39,285 bases of DNA from Clostridiales bacterium (GTDB lineage: Bacteria > Bacillota > Clostridia > Christensenellales > DTU072), in the NCBI GenBank assembly GCA_012800525.1, contig JAAZJD010000015.1, positions 1-39,285 of the forward strand. The letters run 5' to 3'. Made by a program: the position numbers and the translations under genes. Shown here piece after piece: positions 8,791-17,427 of the stretch (within the stretch, counting starts at the first letter, position 1; every line of letters starts with the position of its first letter). The notes below the pieces were generated by a model. The model did not search any database. It saw only the letters and a program-made list of their open reading frames with translations, and was not told the DNA's origin.

Positions 8791-10116
8791 ATGGAAAATG
8801 TAATTTTAGGTTTGCTTATTTTGGCAATATTGCTAATTTTAGGAGTTGCAATTGCAATAATATTTTTATTTAAAAAGGGTTCTCTTTCAAATGGTGGCGA
8901 CAGTGAAAAATTGTATGAAAAATTAAATGTGGCTGTAGATAGTTTAAGTGATATACGAATTGAAATAGCAAGGATACAAACTGAATTTACTATCAAGCTT
9001 GAAAGTTTTGAAAAAAGCAATAAAGAGCTTCGTGATAGCAACACAGAGTTTATCAAGGAATTAAAGGGCTCAATTGAAAAAGAACTTAAAAATAGTAGTA
9101 CCGTTTTAGAAAACAATTTAAAAAAAGTTGAAGAGCAGCTTGAAAAAATAGGCGAAAATGTCACCAAATCCTTAAAAGAAGTAAGGGCAGATAACGAAAA
9201 ACAACTTGAAAAAATTAGAGAAACAGTTGATGAAAAACTTCAAAAGACATTAGACGAAAAATTAAAAGCAAGTTTCGATTCTGTTTCAAAACAGTTAGGA
9301 GATGTAAATACAAAGATAGGAGAAATTAATGAATTAACTACAGGAGTTCAATCATTGCAAATGACATTAACTGGTATTAAAACACGTGGCAGTTGGGGTG
9401 AAATGCAACTTGAAAACTTACTCAAAGATATTTTGGCTCCTACACAATATGAACTTCAAAGTACGTTGGGTGTAATTAAAAACAATGCAAGTAAAGTTGA
9501 TGCTGCAGTACTGATGAGAAATGATGATGGGGATGTGCAATATATTCCAATTGATTCAAAATTTCCAACTTCTGAATTTATTAATATGAACGATGCTTTA
9601 GCTGCAGGAGATAAACAAAAATATGAATCTTTACAAAAAGCGCTTAGAAGCAAAGTTTTAGAAGAAGCAAAGAGTATATCTAAATATATTTCACCACCTA
9701 CAACAACAGATTTTGCTTTTATGTTTTTGCCAACAGAGAGTTTGTATTCTGAAGTTATGAAAATCGCTGGACTATATGAAGAAATGCAAGAAAAGCATAG
9801 AGTAATAGTTGTTGGCCCAGTAACATTGACGCCAATGCTTTATGCACTTTATCAGGCATATAAAAATTATCAAATTCAATCAAAAGGACAGGAAATTCAA
9901 GATTTACTTGTTGAAGTTGCAAAAAGCTTCAAAGTATTTAGAGAAAATTTAACAAAGGCCATAAAGCAAGCAGATACTTTGCAAAAAACATTAAAAGCAA
10001 CCAATAAGGGGTCTGACAAGATTTTAAAGAAATTGGAAACTACTTTTATAGAAGAAAGCGAGTTATACATAGAAGAGGGTTCAGTTGAAGTAGAAATAGA
10101 AGAAGATGAAGATTAA
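8791..10116 (+). CDS. rmuC: RmuC family DNA recombination protein
   Basis: The 441-residue product matches RmuC. An N-terminal membrane helix (residues 3-29) is followed by a long charged coiled coil (about 30-190), then the conserved RmuC nuclease-like domain. Signatures are TRGSWGEMQLENLL, an AVLMRNDD stretch and YIPIDSKFP, the last holding the Asp/Lys pair of the PD-(D/E)XK-like core. RmuC is linked to limiting inversions and rearrangements at short inverted repeats; its direct activity is not well settled. The ORF track starts at a GTG (8785), but that GTG lies inside the ribosome site AGAGGTG, so ATG 8791 is the better start. The gene is monocistronic with its own promoter and a shared terminator downstream. 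Confidence 0.93.
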   Translation: MENVILGLLILAILLILGVAIAIIFLFKKGSLSNGGDSEKLYEKLNVAVDSLSDIRIEIARIQTEFTIKLESFEKSNKELRDSNTEFIKELKGSIEKELKNSSTVLENNLKKVEEQLEKIGENVTKSLKEVRADNEKQLEKIRETVDEKLQKTLDEKLKASFDSVSKQLGDVNTKIGEINELTTGVQSLQMTLTGIKTRGSWGEMQLENLLKDILAPTQYELQSTLGVIKNNASKVDAAVLMRNDDGDVQYIPIDSKFPTSEFINMNDALAAGDKQKYESLQKALRSKVLEEAKSISKYISPPTTTDFAFMFLPTESLYSEVMKIAGLYEEMQEKHRVIVVGPVTLTPMLYALYQAYKNYQIQSKGQEIQDLLVEVAKSFKVFRENLTKAIKQADTLQKTLKATNKGSDKILKKLETTFIEESELYIEEGSVEVEIEEDED

Positions 10117-10135
10117 AATTAAGAAAAACATATAT

Positions 10136-10166
10136 AAAGGGCTGCAAAATAAAAATGCAGCCCTTT
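10136..10166. terminator. Bidirectional terminator between rmuC and DUF2804 gene
   Basis: An 8-bp perfect stem GGGCTGCA / TGCAGCCC with a 9-nt A-rich loop lies between two convergent genes. It is flanked by AAA on the left and TTT on the right, so it can act on both strands. Confidence 0.85.
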
Positions 10167-10180
10167 GTACATTGAATAGT

Positions 10181-11227
10181 TTACCACTTATTTCTAACTT
10201 TTTCTGCAAATCCAAGTCTATCTTTAATTATTATTTCCGTTCCATCATCTAAGATTGCTTTTCCTGAGAATAAGCCAAAAACTTGATGTGGTATCATTGC
10301 AATAACACCTATGCTTACGGCTGCATTTCTATCAATTATTGGTTTAAAATCAAGTTCTAATCTACCATCAGATGATGTAAATGTCCAATCATCCATATAT
10401 CTTGGCTTTCCTTCATCATCACCTGGGATATTAAATTTTACATGTTCGATTTTATGAGATTTCCCTTCATAAAATAGCATATTTTCAGAAGCAGCAGATG
10501 TGTCGCCAAAACCATAGCCAATATTGAATCCAAATGTCTTTCCATCCTCTAAATATGTTTGGAGGCTTCCCCAATACCAAGTATTATCGTACGTCCAAAC
10601 TCCTCTTCCCCAATCTAAGGTTCCTAAAGCATCTGAAACATCATATTTAACATCACCAATTGAAAAATATCCTTTAGCTTTTAGGCAATTAATTTTTGCA
10701 TTGTAATAAAAATGTTTTGGTTTTTTAAATGGTGTTGCAATAAACATATATTCTTCTGGCGGATCGTATAGTATTATGTCTACTAATAGGTCTTCTTTGT
10801 TTTTCCCGAATTTAGGAAATTTAGCAGTGAGATGTCTTTCTTTTCCATCATTTGTGATATTGAATTTCGCTCCTGCAATTTCCCTGCCGACATTTCCAAT
10901 TTCTGGGTTTGAGGGCATATTAAATTTTCCAAGAGGAAAGAAACTAGCCTTACTTGTATTAATTTGATAGGGGTTTTTAAAGTCTAAAAATGAAGCTGAA
11001 ATAACGCCAATAAAACCTGAATCAGATATAGTTAAGCAAAGTCCAAAATCTTGATTTCCAATATAATAATAATCCCATTCTTTTATCCTAATTTTTTTAG
11101 CTTTAATCTCATTTCTATCGTATTGTAGATAATATTTTTTAGCAAACCCTGGGGTTTTAATATTCCCATTTTCATCTAGCAATGGACCAACTTTTGTAAT
11201 TTCCACCATGTCTTTTAATTTAATCAT
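10181..11227 (-). CDS. DUF2804 domain-containing protein
   Basis: This 348-residue protein covers the length of DUF2804. Recognisable signatures are LGTLDWGRGVWTYDNTWYWGS near the middle, GYGFGDTSAASENM after it, and a C-terminal beta-rich region with HQVFGLFSGKA. The family adopts a lipocalin/CrtC-like beta-barrel pair; its biochemical role is unknown to me. There is no signal peptide or membrane segment, so it is cytosolic. The ATG at 11227 is preceded by AGAGGTGA at good spacing. It faces away from the DUF1846 gene across a 257-base A/T-rich divergent region and converges on rmuC through a shared terminator. Confidence 0.88.
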   Translation of the reverse strand: MIKLKDMVEITKVGPLLDENGNIKTPGFAKKYYLQYDRNEIKAKKIRIKEWDYYYIGNQDFGLCLTISDSGFIGVISASFLDFKNPYQINTSKASFFPLGKFNMPSNPEIGNVGREIAGAKFNITNDGKERHLTAKFPKFGKNKEDLLVDIILYDPPEEYMFIATPFKKPKHFYYNAKINCLKAKGYFSIGDVKYDVSDALGTLDWGRGVWTYDNTWYWGSLQTYLEDGKTFGFNIGYGFGDTSAASENMLFYEGKSHKIEHVKFNIPGDDEGKPRYMDDWTFTSSDGRLELDFKPIIDRNAAVSIGVIAMIPHQVFGLFSGKAILDDGTEIIIKDRLGFAEKVRNKW

Positions 11228-11363
11228 TAAATCACCTCTTTTTTATAATATTTATTAAATTAGTTATATATAAATTAATTATATATTATTTATATAGTAT
11301 TTTCAAATTCAGTTTTTTTAGAAATTGAACTAAAAAATATTTTAAAGATATGATGTTTTCAAA

Positions 11364-11394
11364 CTAGTTTTTCAAATTATTTGTTTAAAACTAG
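11364..11394. promoter_or_regulatory. Inverted repeat upstream of DUF1846 promoter
   Basis: CTAGTTTT and AAAACTAG form a perfect 8-bp inverted repeat 15 nt apart. It ends 12 bases before the -35 box of the DUF1846 promoter. The position suits an operator, but AT-rich DNA gives such repeats by chance. Confidence 0.25.
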
Positions 11395-11406
11395 AAGTTT
11401 GTTGCA

Positions 11407-11436
11407 TTGACAGAATAGAGGGGGGTTGTATATAAT
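11407..11436 (+). promoter_or_regulatory. Consensus sigma-A promoter for DUF1846 gene
   Basis: TTGACA and TATAAT are both perfect, separated by 18 bp. A leader of about 42 nt follows. The ATG has no clear ribosome site. Confidence 0.8.
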
Positions 11437-11484
11437 GAGTAAGGTGGAATTTCAATTTTTTAGTTGATAAAAATATTTTAAATT

Positions 11485-12972
11485 ATGAAGAAAATAGGAT
11501 TCGATAATAAAACTTATAAAAAAATGCAAACAGAGCGCATTTTAGAACGAATGCAAGAGTTTGACAACAAATTGTATATGGAGTTTGGTGGCAAAATGTT
11601 TGATGACTTCCATGCTGCAAGAGTGTTGCCAGGCTTTGATCCTAATGTTAAATCTGAAATTTTGCAAGATTTAAAAGATAAAATTGAAGTTATTTTTTGT
11701 ATAGGTGCTCCGGATATTGAAAAAAATAAAATGAGAGCTGATTTTGGTATTACTTATGGCGATGAATTGATTAGACTGATAAAACTATTGCAAGAGCGAG
11801 AAATACCTGTTAACAGCATAGTTATTACTCAATATAATGATCAAGTAGCTGCAGATATATATAAAAGGCAACTTGAGAGAATGGGCTTTTTAGTGCATGT
11901 TCATAAATATACAAAAGGGTATCCAAATAACATAGATGTTGTGGTTTCTGATCAAGGCTATGGTGCAAATTCATATATTGAAACTACAAAACCAATTGTA
12001 GTAGTTAATGCTCCAGGTGCAAGAAGCGGTAAACTTGCAACATGTCTTTCTCAGCTTTATCACGAATATAAACGTGGAAATAAAGCAGGTTATGCTAAAT
12101 TTGAAACTTTTCCAGTATGGAATTTGCCAATAAAACACCCAGTCAATGTGGCATATGAAGCAGCAACCGTTGATGTTAGTGATCGCAATATGATTGACTA
12201 TTACCATTTTGAAGCATATGGAGAAAGTGTTGTTAATTATAATAGAGATTTAGAAGTCTTTCCTATTGCAAGTAATATTATGCATAAAATTATGGGAAAA
12301 GATATATATAAATCTCCAACAGAAATGTCAGTAAATATGGTAGGCAAGGCCATTATTGATGACGAAGCTGTGCAAGAAGCGGCAAAGCAAGAGGTTATAA
12401 GAAGGTATTTTTTAGCAAATAATGAATATAGATTAGGTCGCATGGATTTAGAGCATGCTAAAAGAATTGAAAGATTGATGCAAGAAATAGGGGTTGCAGC
12501 TTCCGATAGAGTTGTTGTTGGAAAAGCTCTTGAATTATCGCATAAGAGCAAAAGACCTGTCATAGCACTAGAATTAGAAAATGGAAAAATAATTACTGGG
12601 AAGGAAAAAGAGACCATAAATGCTGCAGCAAGCGTTATAATGAATGCCGTTAAAGAGCTTGCTGGTATTGAAGATAGCATTGATTTGATTAGCCCAGTTG
12701 CAATTGAAACAATACAAAAATTAAAAAAGAATGCTTTAAAGCTAAATTCAGATAGATTAAGTTTAGAAGAGGCTTTAATCGCACTGGCTTTTTCTGCTGC
12801 ATCAAATCCAACAGTATCGCTAGCTTTAAAGCAGTTGAAGTTTTTAGACAATTGCGAAGCACATTCATCCATTATGATTTCAGAGTCTGAACAACAAATG
12901 TTTCATAGACTTGGTGTAAATATTACTTGTGAATCAGTTTTTATATTGCCACAAAACGGACTTGAAAAATAG
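11485..12972 (+). CDS. DUF1846 (UPF0371) family protein
   Basis: The 495-residue protein matches the UPF0371/DUF1846 family over its full length. It begins in the usual way, MKKIGFDNKTY, followed by FDNKLYMEFGGKMFDDFHAARVLPGF and, further on, KPIVVVNAPGARSGKLATCLSQ, which is a P-loop-like phosphate-binding stretch. The N-terminal part looks nucleotide-binding and the rest is mainly helical. The biochemical function is not established; annotation as an ATP-binding or DHH-like protein would go beyond what I can see. The start is fixed by family agreement, because no good Shine-Dalgarno sequence precedes it. It has the strongest promoter in the window and its own terminator, so it is probably a well-expressed single gene. 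Confidence 0.9.
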   Translation: MKKIGFDNKTYKKMQTERILERMQEFDNKLYMEFGGKMFDDFHAARVLPGFDPNVKSEILQDLKDKIEVIFCIGAPDIEKNKMRADFGITYGDELIRLIKLLQEREIPVNSIVITQYNDQVAADIYKRQLERMGFLVHVHKYTKGYPNNIDVVVSDQGYGANSYIETTKPIVVVNAPGARSGKLATCLSQLYHEYKRGNKAGYAKFETFPVWNLPIKHPVNVAYEAATVDVSDRNMIDYYHFEAYGESVVNYNRDLEVFPIASNIMHKIMGKDIYKSPTEMSVNMVGKAIIDDEAVQEAAKQEVIRRYFLANNEYRLGRMDLEHAKRIERLMQEIGVAASDRVVVGKALELSHKSKRPVIALELENGKIITGKEKETINAAASVIMNAVKELAGIEDSIDLISPVAIETIQKLKKNALKLNSDRLSLEEALIALAFSAASNPTVSLALKQLKFLDNCEAHSSIMISESEQQMFHRLGVNITCESVFILPQNGLEK

Positions 12973-13001
12973 AAAACAAACAATTTTATTTTTAGATTTT
13001 A

Positions 13002-13034
13002 AAAGCACATAGAGCGTTGTATGCTATGTGCTTT
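13002..13034 (+). terminator. Intrinsic terminator after DUF1846 gene
   Basis: An 11-bp perfect stem AAAGCACATAG / CTATGTGCTTT encloses an 11-nt loop. The following tail (AATTGTTATTT) is only partly U-rich. The -35 of the next gene begins just after it. Confidence 0.7.
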
Positions 13035-13036
13035 AA

Positions 13037-13065
13037 TTGTTATTTATATACTGTTTTGATATAAT
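13037..13065 (+). promoter_or_regulatory. tilS promoter, probably giving a leaderless mRNA
   Basis: TTGTTA, then 17 bp, then TATAAT, with an extended -10 (TGATATAAT, 13057-13065). The last base of the -10 lies 7 nt before the tilS ATG and no ribosome site is present, so transcription should start at or next to the start codon. Confidence 0.6.
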
Positions 13066-13072
13066 TTAGTAT

Positions 13073-14347
13073 ATGAAAATAGCATTTGATCGAAACAAAA
13101 AAATAGGCATTGCTGTTTCTGGTGGAGTAGACAGTATGGTTTTGCTTGACCTTATGTCAAAGCAGTCAAAAAATATTGTTATATTAAATGTAGAGCATGG
13201 AATACGAGGTGAGATTTCTCGCAGAGATACACTTTTTGTTAAAAAATATGCAGACAATCTTGGGATAAATTGTATTTTTAAATCGGTAGATGCGATTTCA
13301 TATTCTAAAGAAAAAAACATTTCGATTGAGCTTGCTGCAAGGGAATTAAGATATCAATTTTTTGACTCTTTAATACAATCAGGAGTAGTAGATGAAATAG
13401 CTTTAGCTCATCATTTAGACGATCAAGCCGAAACTATTTTAATGCGAATATTTAGAGGGACAGGGGTTAGAGGACTTCGTGGAATAGTTGATAGATTGGG
13501 CTACATACATCCATTAATTAGTATCACTAAAGCAGATATACTAGAATATGCTTTGAGAAATAAAATCCCCTTTGTTGATGATCATACAAATCTGGAATCA
13601 GATTATACAAGAAATTATATTCGCAATGAAATAATGCCTTTAGTTAAAGAAAAATATAATGATGTATTGAGTTCTTTTGATGTACTATCTAAAAATGCAA
13701 TTGAAATTGAAGACTATTTGTTAAAGCAAATTGTTGAATATAAAAAATTTGATGATGATAGTATATATCTACCTATTTCTGTATTTGATTTGCATCCTTT
13801 AATATTAAAAAAATCAATAGTAGAAGCTTTGAGATATTTTGATATTGAAAAAGATATTGAATATGCCAATTTAGAAGAAATACAAAAATTAGTGACTGCA
13901 CAAAACAATAGTCTAATCCATTTACCATTTAATGTAGACGTAATAAAAGAGTATGATAAACTTGTGTTTTGCAAAAGACTTAAGTTAAGTCAATATTGTA
14001 AAGAATTTGATGTTTTAAGCAAATATACATATGCAGGTAAAGAATATGTTTTGAGCAAAATGAAACCAGAAAAGAAAAAAGGTTTTTTTGATATTGAAAA
14101 ATTACCAAAAGATACAGTTATAAGAACAAGAAAAGATAAAGATATATTTACTCCATATGAGGGTAAAAGACAGTTATTATCTGATTATTTGACAAACAAA
14201 AAAGTTCCCAAAAGGGTTAGGGAAAAGCTGTTAGTAGTAGCAAAAGGGAGTGAAGTTTTTATAGTTTTAGGGATAGAAATTTCAGATAAAGTAAAAATTA
14301 CAAATGATACAAAATTAGCTTATTTTTTTGAAGAAATAAAATATTAA
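13073..14347 (+). CDS. tilS: tRNA(Ile)-lysidine synthase
   Basis: TilS uses ATP to attach lysine to C34 of tRNA-Ile(CAU), switching it to read AUA codons. The N-terminal PP-loop motif SGGVDS lies near residues 11-16. The family stretch AHHLDDQAETILMRIFRGTGVRGLRG lies near 115-140, and YTRNYIRNEIMP near 180. The C-terminal part (about 330-420) has the basic TilS C-terminal domain. The length of 424 is normal. The first codons match the usual TilS start, yet there is no Shine-Dalgarno sequence, and a -10 box lies 7 bases upstream, so a leaderless transcript is likely. hpt follows after 24 bases, a widespread Firmicutes pairing; the ftsH often found next is absent here. Confidence 0.96.
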   Translation: MKIAFDRNKKIGIAVSGGVDSMVLLDLMSKQSKNIVILNVEHGIRGEISRRDTLFVKKYADNLGINCIFKSVDAISYSKEKNISIELAARELRYQFFDSLIQSGVVDEIALAHHLDDQAETILMRIFRGTGVRGLRGIVDRLGYIHPLISITKADILEYALRNKIPFVDDHTNLESDYTRNYIRNEIMPLVKEKYNDVLSSFDVLSKNAIEIEDYLLKQIVEYKKFDDDSIYLPISVFDLHPLILKKSIVEALRYFDIEKDIEYANLEEIQKLVTAQNNSLIHLPFNVDVIKEYDKLVFCKRLKLSQYCKEFDVLSKYTYAGKEYVLSKMKPEKKKGFFDIEKLPKDTVIRTRKDKDIFTPYEGKRQLLSDYLTNKKVPKRVREKLLVVAKGSEVFIVLGIEISDKVKITNDTKLAYFFEEIKY

Positions 14348-14371
14348 AAGTAGATAATTAGGAGGTATAAG

Positions 14372-14938
14372 TTGGGTGAAATGAAAAGAGTAGAAAAAGA
14401 TATTGATAGAATATTAATATCTAGTGCTGAAATTGAACAGAGAACAAAGGAGATTGCTGCACAAATAACAAAGGATTATGAAGGCGAAGAAGTTGTAGTT
14501 GTATCTATTTTGCGTGGTTCAGTAGTGTTTTTTGCAGAATTAGTAAAACAAATTGATTTAGATTTAAGATTTGATTTTATGTATGTATCAAGTTATGGGG
14601 CAGGTACGGAATCTAGTGGTGAAGTAAGAATTATAAAAGACATAACTCAATCTATAAAGGGAAAAAACGTGTTGATAATTGAAGATATTATTGATAGTGG
14701 TAGAACACTTAGTAACTTAAAAGAATTACTAGGAACAAGAAATCCAAAATCACTAAAAATTTGTGCACTTTTAGATAAGCCTACAAGAAGAGTTGTTGCA
14801 TTAGAGGGTGACTATGTCGGTTTTTCAATACCGGATGAATTTGTTGTTGGTTTTGGTTTAGATTATGATGAGCGTTATAGAAATTTACCTCATGTTTGTG
14901 TGCTAAAAAAAAGTGTTTTTTCAAAACAAGACAACTAA
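14372..14938 (+). CDS. hpt: Hypoxanthine phosphoribosyltransferase
   Basis: Purine salvage enzyme converting hypoxanthine or guanine plus PRPP to IMP or GMP. The 13-residue PRPP motif VLIIEDIIDSGRTL is intact near residues 100-113. The SILRGSVVF pyrophosphate loop lies near 45, and the flexible-loop region YVSSYGAGTESSGEV near 70. The length of 188 is normal. The start is TTG at 14372, because GGAGGT ends 5 bases before it; the in-frame ATG at 14381 would leave an over-long 14-base spacing. It lies 24 bases after tilS and is probably in the same transcript. Confidence 0.95.
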   Translation: MGEMKRVEKDIDRILISSAEIEQRTKEIAAQITKDYEGEEVVVVSILRGSVVFFAELVKQIDLDLRFDFMYVSSYGAGTESSGEVRIIKDITQSIKGKNVLIIEDIIDSGRTLSNLKELLGTRNPKSLKICALLDKPTRRVVALEGDYVGFSIPDEFVVGFGLDYDERYRNLPHVCVLKKSVFSKQDN

Positions 14939-14990
14939 ATAATAATTAGAGAATATTTTATAAGTTGATCAAATTACAAGTTTTTTGGGA

Positions 14991-16328
14991 ATGAAAAATG
15001 TAGTTAGTAAAAATTTAATTGATTTATCAAATCTTTTAGATAGACCCATTTATATTGTAGGTGGGGCAGTGAGAGATTTTTTGCTTGGTAATAAAATGCA
15101 AGATTTTGATTTAGCAGGAAGTATATTGCCAGGAGATATTAAAAATCAATTAGAAGGCTCTAAGTTTCATGTAACAAAAGCTTCTGATAGATTGGGAACA
15201 GTTAGGATTGTAGTTAAAGGTGAAGCCTTTGAATATACAACATTTAGAAAAGATAGTTATGATATGTCGGGTGGGCATACACCAATTGAGGTTGGTTTTG
15301 TTGATGATATTATCGTAGATTCTAGGCGTAGAGATTTCACAATTAATGCAATATATTATGATTTTAAAGCCGATGAATTTTTAGATTTTAATGGAGGTAT
15401 TGAAGATTTAAAAAACAAGATTATTAGGACTCCATTGTCACCTAAACAAACTTTCAAAGAGGATGCTTTAAGAATTTTAAGAGTTATAAGATTAGCTGCA
15501 GAATTGGGATTTAGTGTAGAAGAAAAAACGTATATCGCCTCTAAAGAAATGCTTCCTGGTATAAAAAATATTTCATATGAAAGGATACAAGAAGAGTTTA
15601 ATAAAATAATACTTGCTGATTCAAAAAATAATATTAATAATGCACATGTTAAAGGATTTTTAGGATTATATGAATTAGGAGCATTAGAGTATATTTTTCC
15701 TGAGATATTATCTTGTGTTGGTGTGAAACAAAATCCAAAGTTCCATAAGTTTAATGTTTTTGAACACATAGTTGAAGTGTTTAAATATTCAAAGCCCATT
15801 CTTTCAGAAAGATTATCAGCATTACTGCATGATTTAGGAAAAGCAAATTATGCTGATAAATGTAATATGTCAGGCCATGCAGATGAAAGTGTAGAATATG
15901 CAAAAGGTTTTCTAAAGAGAATGAAATATTCAAGCGCTATGATTAATAAAGTTTTAACTATTGTAAAAATGCATATGTTTGATTCAAATGAAAAAAAGAC
16001 GGAACTCGAAAGGATGCATTTTATTCAAGAAAATTATAAATATATTGATGATATTATTTCTTTTAAAGAAGCAGATAAAAGGGGAAAAACTGATGACCCC
16101 CAAACACCAATTATACCTTTGAAAAAAACAAAACAAGAAATGGAATCAAAAAAAATCCCATTTAGTGTAAAGGATTTGCCAGTTAATGGAAAAGATCTAA
16201 TAGATTTGTCTATAAAAGAAAGTGAAAGAGCTAAAGTGTTGTCAGTTTTATTAAAAGCCATAGCAGAAAATAATCTTTTAAATGATAGGGATAAAGCCTT
16301 AGAATATATTAAAAATAATTTTAAATAA
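14991..16328 (+). CDS. cca: CCA tRNA nucleotidyltransferase (poly(A) polymerase family) with HD domain
   Basis: The nucleotidyltransferase head has GGAVRDFLLG near residues 24-33 and the metal-binding DFD at about 39. DSRRRDFTINAIYYDF and RILRVIRLAAELGF follow, typical of class II CCA-adding or poly(A) polymerase enzymes. An HD domain follows (LLHDLGKANY near 278). It adds or repairs the 3' CCA of tRNAs; a pure A-adding or CC-adding role cannot be excluded from sequence alone. ATG 14991 and TTG 14985 are both possible, and neither has a convincing ribosome site. The gene starts about 50 bases after hpt with no visible terminator between, so tilS-hpt-cca is a plausible operon. No terminator is evident before the BirA operator. 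Confidence 0.92.
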   Translation: MKNVVSKNLIDLSNLLDRPIYIVGGAVRDFLLGNKMQDFDLAGSILPGDIKNQLEGSKFHVTKASDRLGTVRIVVKGEAFEYTTFRKDSYDMSGGHTPIEVGFVDDIIVDSRRRDFTINAIYYDFKADEFLDFNGGIEDLKNKIIRTPLSPKQTFKEDALRILRVIRLAAELGFSVEEKTYIASKEMLPGIKNISYERIQEEFNKIILADSKNNINNAHVKGFLGLYELGALEYIFPEILSCVGVKQNPKFHKFNVFEHIVEVFKYSKPILSERLSALLHDLGKANYADKCNMSGHADESVEYAKGFLKRMKYSSAMINKVLTIVKMHMFDSNEKKTELERMHFIQENYKYIDDIISFKEADKRGKTDDPQTPIIPLKKTKQEMESKKIPFSVKDLPVNGKDLIDLSIKESERAKVLSVLLKAIAENNLLNDRDKALEYIKNNFK

Positions 16329-16356
16329 ATTTATATTAATTAAAGTAAATACAGTA

Positions 16357-16387
16357 TTGTTAACCTTGTTTTTTTGATGGTTGACAA
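16357..16387 (+). promoter_or_regulatory. BirA operator overlapping birA-bioY promoter
   Basis: TTGTTAACC, 13 nt, then GGTTGACAA. These are inverted half-sites matching the known BirA operator plan (TTGTnAACC ... GGTTnACAA), with one mismatch between arms. The right arm contains a perfect TTGACA -35 box (16381-16386); TAATAT 18 bp downstream is a candidate -10. Holo-BirA binding would block polymerase. Confidence 0.85.
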
Positions 16388-16454
16388 TATTTTTTTTATG
16401 CTAAATAATATTATTATGTGGTTTTGAAGATAAATTAAAGGGATAATAATTAAT

Positions 16455-17420
16455 ATGCAAATAAAAGATCAAGTTTTACAAAAGTTAGAAGAAAATATAG
16501 GAATATATATTTCAGGGGAGGAGTTAGCTTTAAACTTGAATGTTTCTAGAACTGCGATATGGAAAGCTATAAAGCATTTAAAAGCTTTAGGGTATGATAT
16601 TGAGGGCATTTCAAATAGGGGATATAAATTAACAAAAAGTGATGATATTTTATCTGAAGCTAAACTTCGCAAATTGATTAAAGCAGATGTTAATATTGTT
16701 TGTTTCGATTCTATTGACTCAACAAATACTTATGCAAAAAAACTAGGAGAAAAATTAATTAAGCAAACTTTGATAGTTGCAAATTATCAAATGCAAGGAA
16801 GAGGTAGAATGGGGAGAAATTTCTATTCTCCAAAAGATATGGGAGTATATTTTAGTTTACTATTAAAGCCTCAAATAAATGCTTCAAAATCGATTAATTT
16901 GACTACTCTAGCTGCAGTTACAGTAGCTGAAGTTACTGAAGAAATGATAGGTAAAAAAGTTTCAATTAAATGGGTAAATGACTTATTGATTGATAATAAA
17001 AAGTTTTGTGGAATATTAACTGAAGGTTCCATTTCAATGGAGAATAGCGAGCTAAATTATGTAGTTGTAGGTATAGGGGTAAATATTTATAAACCTAAAA
17101 AAGGTTATCCAAAAGAAATAGAAAATATTGCAACATCACTATTTGATGGTACAGAAAGACAATATGATTTTAAAAATAATTTTATTGCAAATGTAGTAAA
17201 TAAATTTAATATTCTTTATAGAGAAATTGAAAGCCTATCGCATTTCAATGCATACAAAGAGCGTTCAATTTCAATTGGGAAAATTGTAGATGTCATAAAA
17301 TTAAATGAAATCAAAAAAGCAAAGGTTTTAGATTTAGATGAAAACTTTTCGCTTGTTGTGCAATATGAAAATGGGGATGTTGAACATTTATCTAGCGGAG
17401 AAATTAGCATTAGAAATTAG
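16455..17420 (+). CDS. birA: Bifunctional biotin-protein ligase / biotin repressor
   Basis: BirA makes biotinyl-AMP, biotinylates the carrier domain of biotin enzymes, and represses biotin genes when biotin is plentiful. An N-terminal winged helix (residues 1-60, with SRTAIWKAIKHLKALGY as recognition helix) makes it a DNA-binding class II BirA. The catalytic core has QGRGRMGR near 115 and KWVNDLLIDNKKFCGILTE near 171. A small C-terminal SH3-like domain ends the 321 residues. The adjacent operator shows autoregulation together with bioY, which begins 7 bases after the birA stop. The ribosome site is weak (AAAGGG about 12 bases upstream). Confidence 0.96.
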   Translation: MQIKDQVLQKLEENIGIYISGEELALNLNVSRTAIWKAIKHLKALGYDIEGISNRGYKLTKSDDILSEAKLRKLIKADVNIVCFDSIDSTNTYAKKLGEKLIKQTLIVANYQMQGRGRMGRNFYSPKDMGVYFSLLLKPQINASKSINLTTLAAVTVAEVTEEMIGKKVSIKWVNDLLIDNKKFCGILTEGSISMENSELNYVVVGIGVNIYKPKKGYPKEIENIATSLFDGTERQYDFKNNFIANVVNKFNILYREIESLSHFNAYKERSISIGKIVDVIKLNEIKKAKVLDLDENFSLVVQYENGDVEHLSSGEISIRN

Positions 17421-17427
17421 GTAATAA

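Noticed and set aside
11435-11467. 10-codon mini-ORF (MSKVEFQFFS) before the DUF1846 gene
   Set aside because: Its ATG overlaps the -10 box, so it would lie upstream of the expected transcript start.
12237-12872. 211-residue minus-strand ORF
   Set aside because: Shadow within the DUF1846 gene, with no own initiation signal.
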